This document shows positions 5,819-6,439 of a DNA stretch of 6,439 nt, one piece after another. Both the position numbers and the translations under genes were made by a program. A model generated the notes under the pieces. That model was not told the origin of the DNA, ran no database searches, and saw only the letters and a list, made by a program, of their open reading frames with translations. Numbering within the stretch: position 1 is the stretch's first letter; every line of letters begins with the position of its first letter. Source of the DNA: Candidatus Coatesiibacteriota bacterium (GTDB lineage: Bacteria; Oederibacteriota; CAKKQC01); NCBI GenBank assembly GCA_023265785.1, contig JAHFSL010000149.1, positions 1-6,439 on the forward strand, in the 5' to 3' direction.

Positions 5819-6205
5819 TCAGAACACCACTTCCTGGACGTCCTTGAACGCCACGACCGAGCCATCGGCCAGCGTCAGGATGGGAACCCCGTCCGTGGTC
5901 GGCCGCACGGAGATCACCTGGCCCGTGATGAGCGAGCCGTCGGTCGCCGTGGACTTGATGTTGCGGCCCAGCATGGCCACCGCCGACATCGTGGAGAACG
6001 CCTGCGTCATGTTCAGCATCTGCTCCAACTGCGAGAACTGGGCCATCTGGGCCGCCATCTGCGAGTTGTCCATCGGGTTCAGGGGGTCCTGCATCTTCAT
6101 TTGGGTCACGAGCATTTGGAGGAAGTCGTTCTTCCCCAGCCGCCCGTTCGCCTCCGTGGTCACTGCACCCGTGGACTGCGCGGAAAGACCAACCGGTGTG
6201 ATCAT
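5819..6205 (-). CDS. flgD: FlgD, flagellar hook assembly scaffold (short form)
   Basis: FlgD caps the growing hook and is needed for FlgE subunits to polymerise on the distal rod. The 128-residue product carries the family signature in its first half: GKNDFLQMLVTQMKMQDPLN, then an NSQMAAQMAQFSQLEQM segment (about residues 24-62), the FlgD N-terminal region that directs export and hook binding. The C-terminal half (MLGRNIKSTATDG to the end) is a small beta-rich region ending VVAFKDVQEVVF. Enteric FlgD is about 230 residues and carries extra tudor-like and FnIII-like domains. This one lacks them and matches the short form found in Bacillus-like flagellar systems. The ATG start is supported by an AGGAGG at 6213-6218, seven bases upstream. 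The stop is TGA, and the next gene starts 24 bases on. Family assignment is secure. Confidence 0.96.
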   Translation of the reverse strand: MITPVGLSAQSTGAVTTEANGRLGKNDFLQMLVTQMKMQDPLNPMDNSQMAAQMAQFSQLEQMLNMTQAFSTMSAVAMLGRNIKSTATDGSLITGQVISVRPTTDGVPILTLADGSVVAFKDVQEVVF

Positions 6206-6263
6206 CGCGAGTCCTCCTGCCTGGTTGCGAACGCCTCGATCCTCGTCATGTCCTGCGGAATGT

Positions 6264-6439
6264 TCATGCCATGAGATCCACGGCGGTCAGCCTCCGGACA
6301 GAGGTGGCGGTCAACCCGGCCACCGCCGGCTCGTCCGCCCCGCCCGCGGCGCGGGGAGTCCGGTGCTCGAACCAGCGCTGTTGCGGCCGCGACTGGCCGG
6401 GGTCGCCGAACCCCCCGAAGGCGGCCGTGCTGACCGCCA
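6264..6439 (-). CDS. fliK: FliK C-terminal end (flagellar hook-length control protein), 5' part outside the window
   Basis: Only the last 57 codons and the stop are present; the gene enters from the right edge. FliK is a secreted ruler that measures the hook and switches the flagellar export gate from hook-type to filament-type substrates. The visible residues are a hydrophilic tail rich in Gly, Arg, Gln and Ala, including GGFGDPGQSRPQQRWFEHR, and the protein ends in TAVDLMA. A flexible polar tail with a short hydrophobic end is usual for FliK after its conserved C-terminal export-switch domain, but that domain itself is not in view. The assignment therefore rests mainly on position directly upstream of flgD, where fliK sits in many flagellar operons. 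The TGA stop overlaps an ATG (ATGA), and the gap to flgD is 58 bases. The other two frames also look partly open because of the high GC content, so frame choice is probable rather than certain. Confidence 0.6.
   Translation of the reverse strand, partial: AVSTAAFGGFGDPGQSRPQQRWFEHRTPRAAGGADEPAVAGLTATSVRRLTAVDLMA

Overview
The window is a section of a flagellar hook and motor operon, read entirely on the minus strand. In transcription order (right to left) it holds the 3' end of fliK, flgD, a small conserved 'flagellar operon protein' of the TIGR02530 type, flgE, flbD (swrD-like), motA, motB, a complete fliL, and a second fliL paralogue that runs off the left edge. Every complete gene has a recognisable Shine-Dalgarno sequence. 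Most gaps are between 2 and about 60 bases. The exceptions are a leader of about 130 bases before flgE and a gap of about 187 bases between flgE and flbD.

Organism: the DNA is very GC-rich, with the 3' part of motB near saturation. The gene order flgD, TIGR02530, flgE, flbD, motA, motB, fliL is the kind seen in Clostridia/Bacilli-like flagellar clusters and in several deep-branching Gram-negative phyla, not the enterobacterial arrangement. A GC-rich, motile, non-enterobacterial lineage is the safest reading. No phylum can be named from this sequence alone. Stop codons used are TGA, TAA and, for motA, TAG, so the standard bacterial code is the default.

Region by region: 6439-6264 is the C-terminus of FliK (hook-length control). 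6205-5819 is FlgD (hook scaffold/cap), in the short form. 5794-5390 is the TIGR02530 protein of unknown function. 5389-5260 is a leader carrying two hairpins in front of flgE. 5259-3025 is a 744-residue hook protein, far longer than the roughly 400-residue enteric one. 3024-2838 is a structured spacer with a strong stem-loop and a competing third arm. 2837-2628 is FlbD. 2598-1753 and 1725-943 are the stator pair MotA/MotB. 940-434 and 420-1 are tandem FliL paralogues.

How they work together: FliK, FlgD and FlgE build and measure the hook outside the cell. MotA/MotB form the ion-driven stator in the inner membrane. FliL sits beside the stator. FlbD/SwrD-type proteins are linked to motor power in Bacillus.

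The most notable observation is an in-frame amber codon in the second fliL. Clear FliL sequence continues in the same frame beyond it to the window edge, so the gene is either broken, misread, or read through. Otherwise this is a recognisable flagellar operon; I do not see an undescribed system in it.
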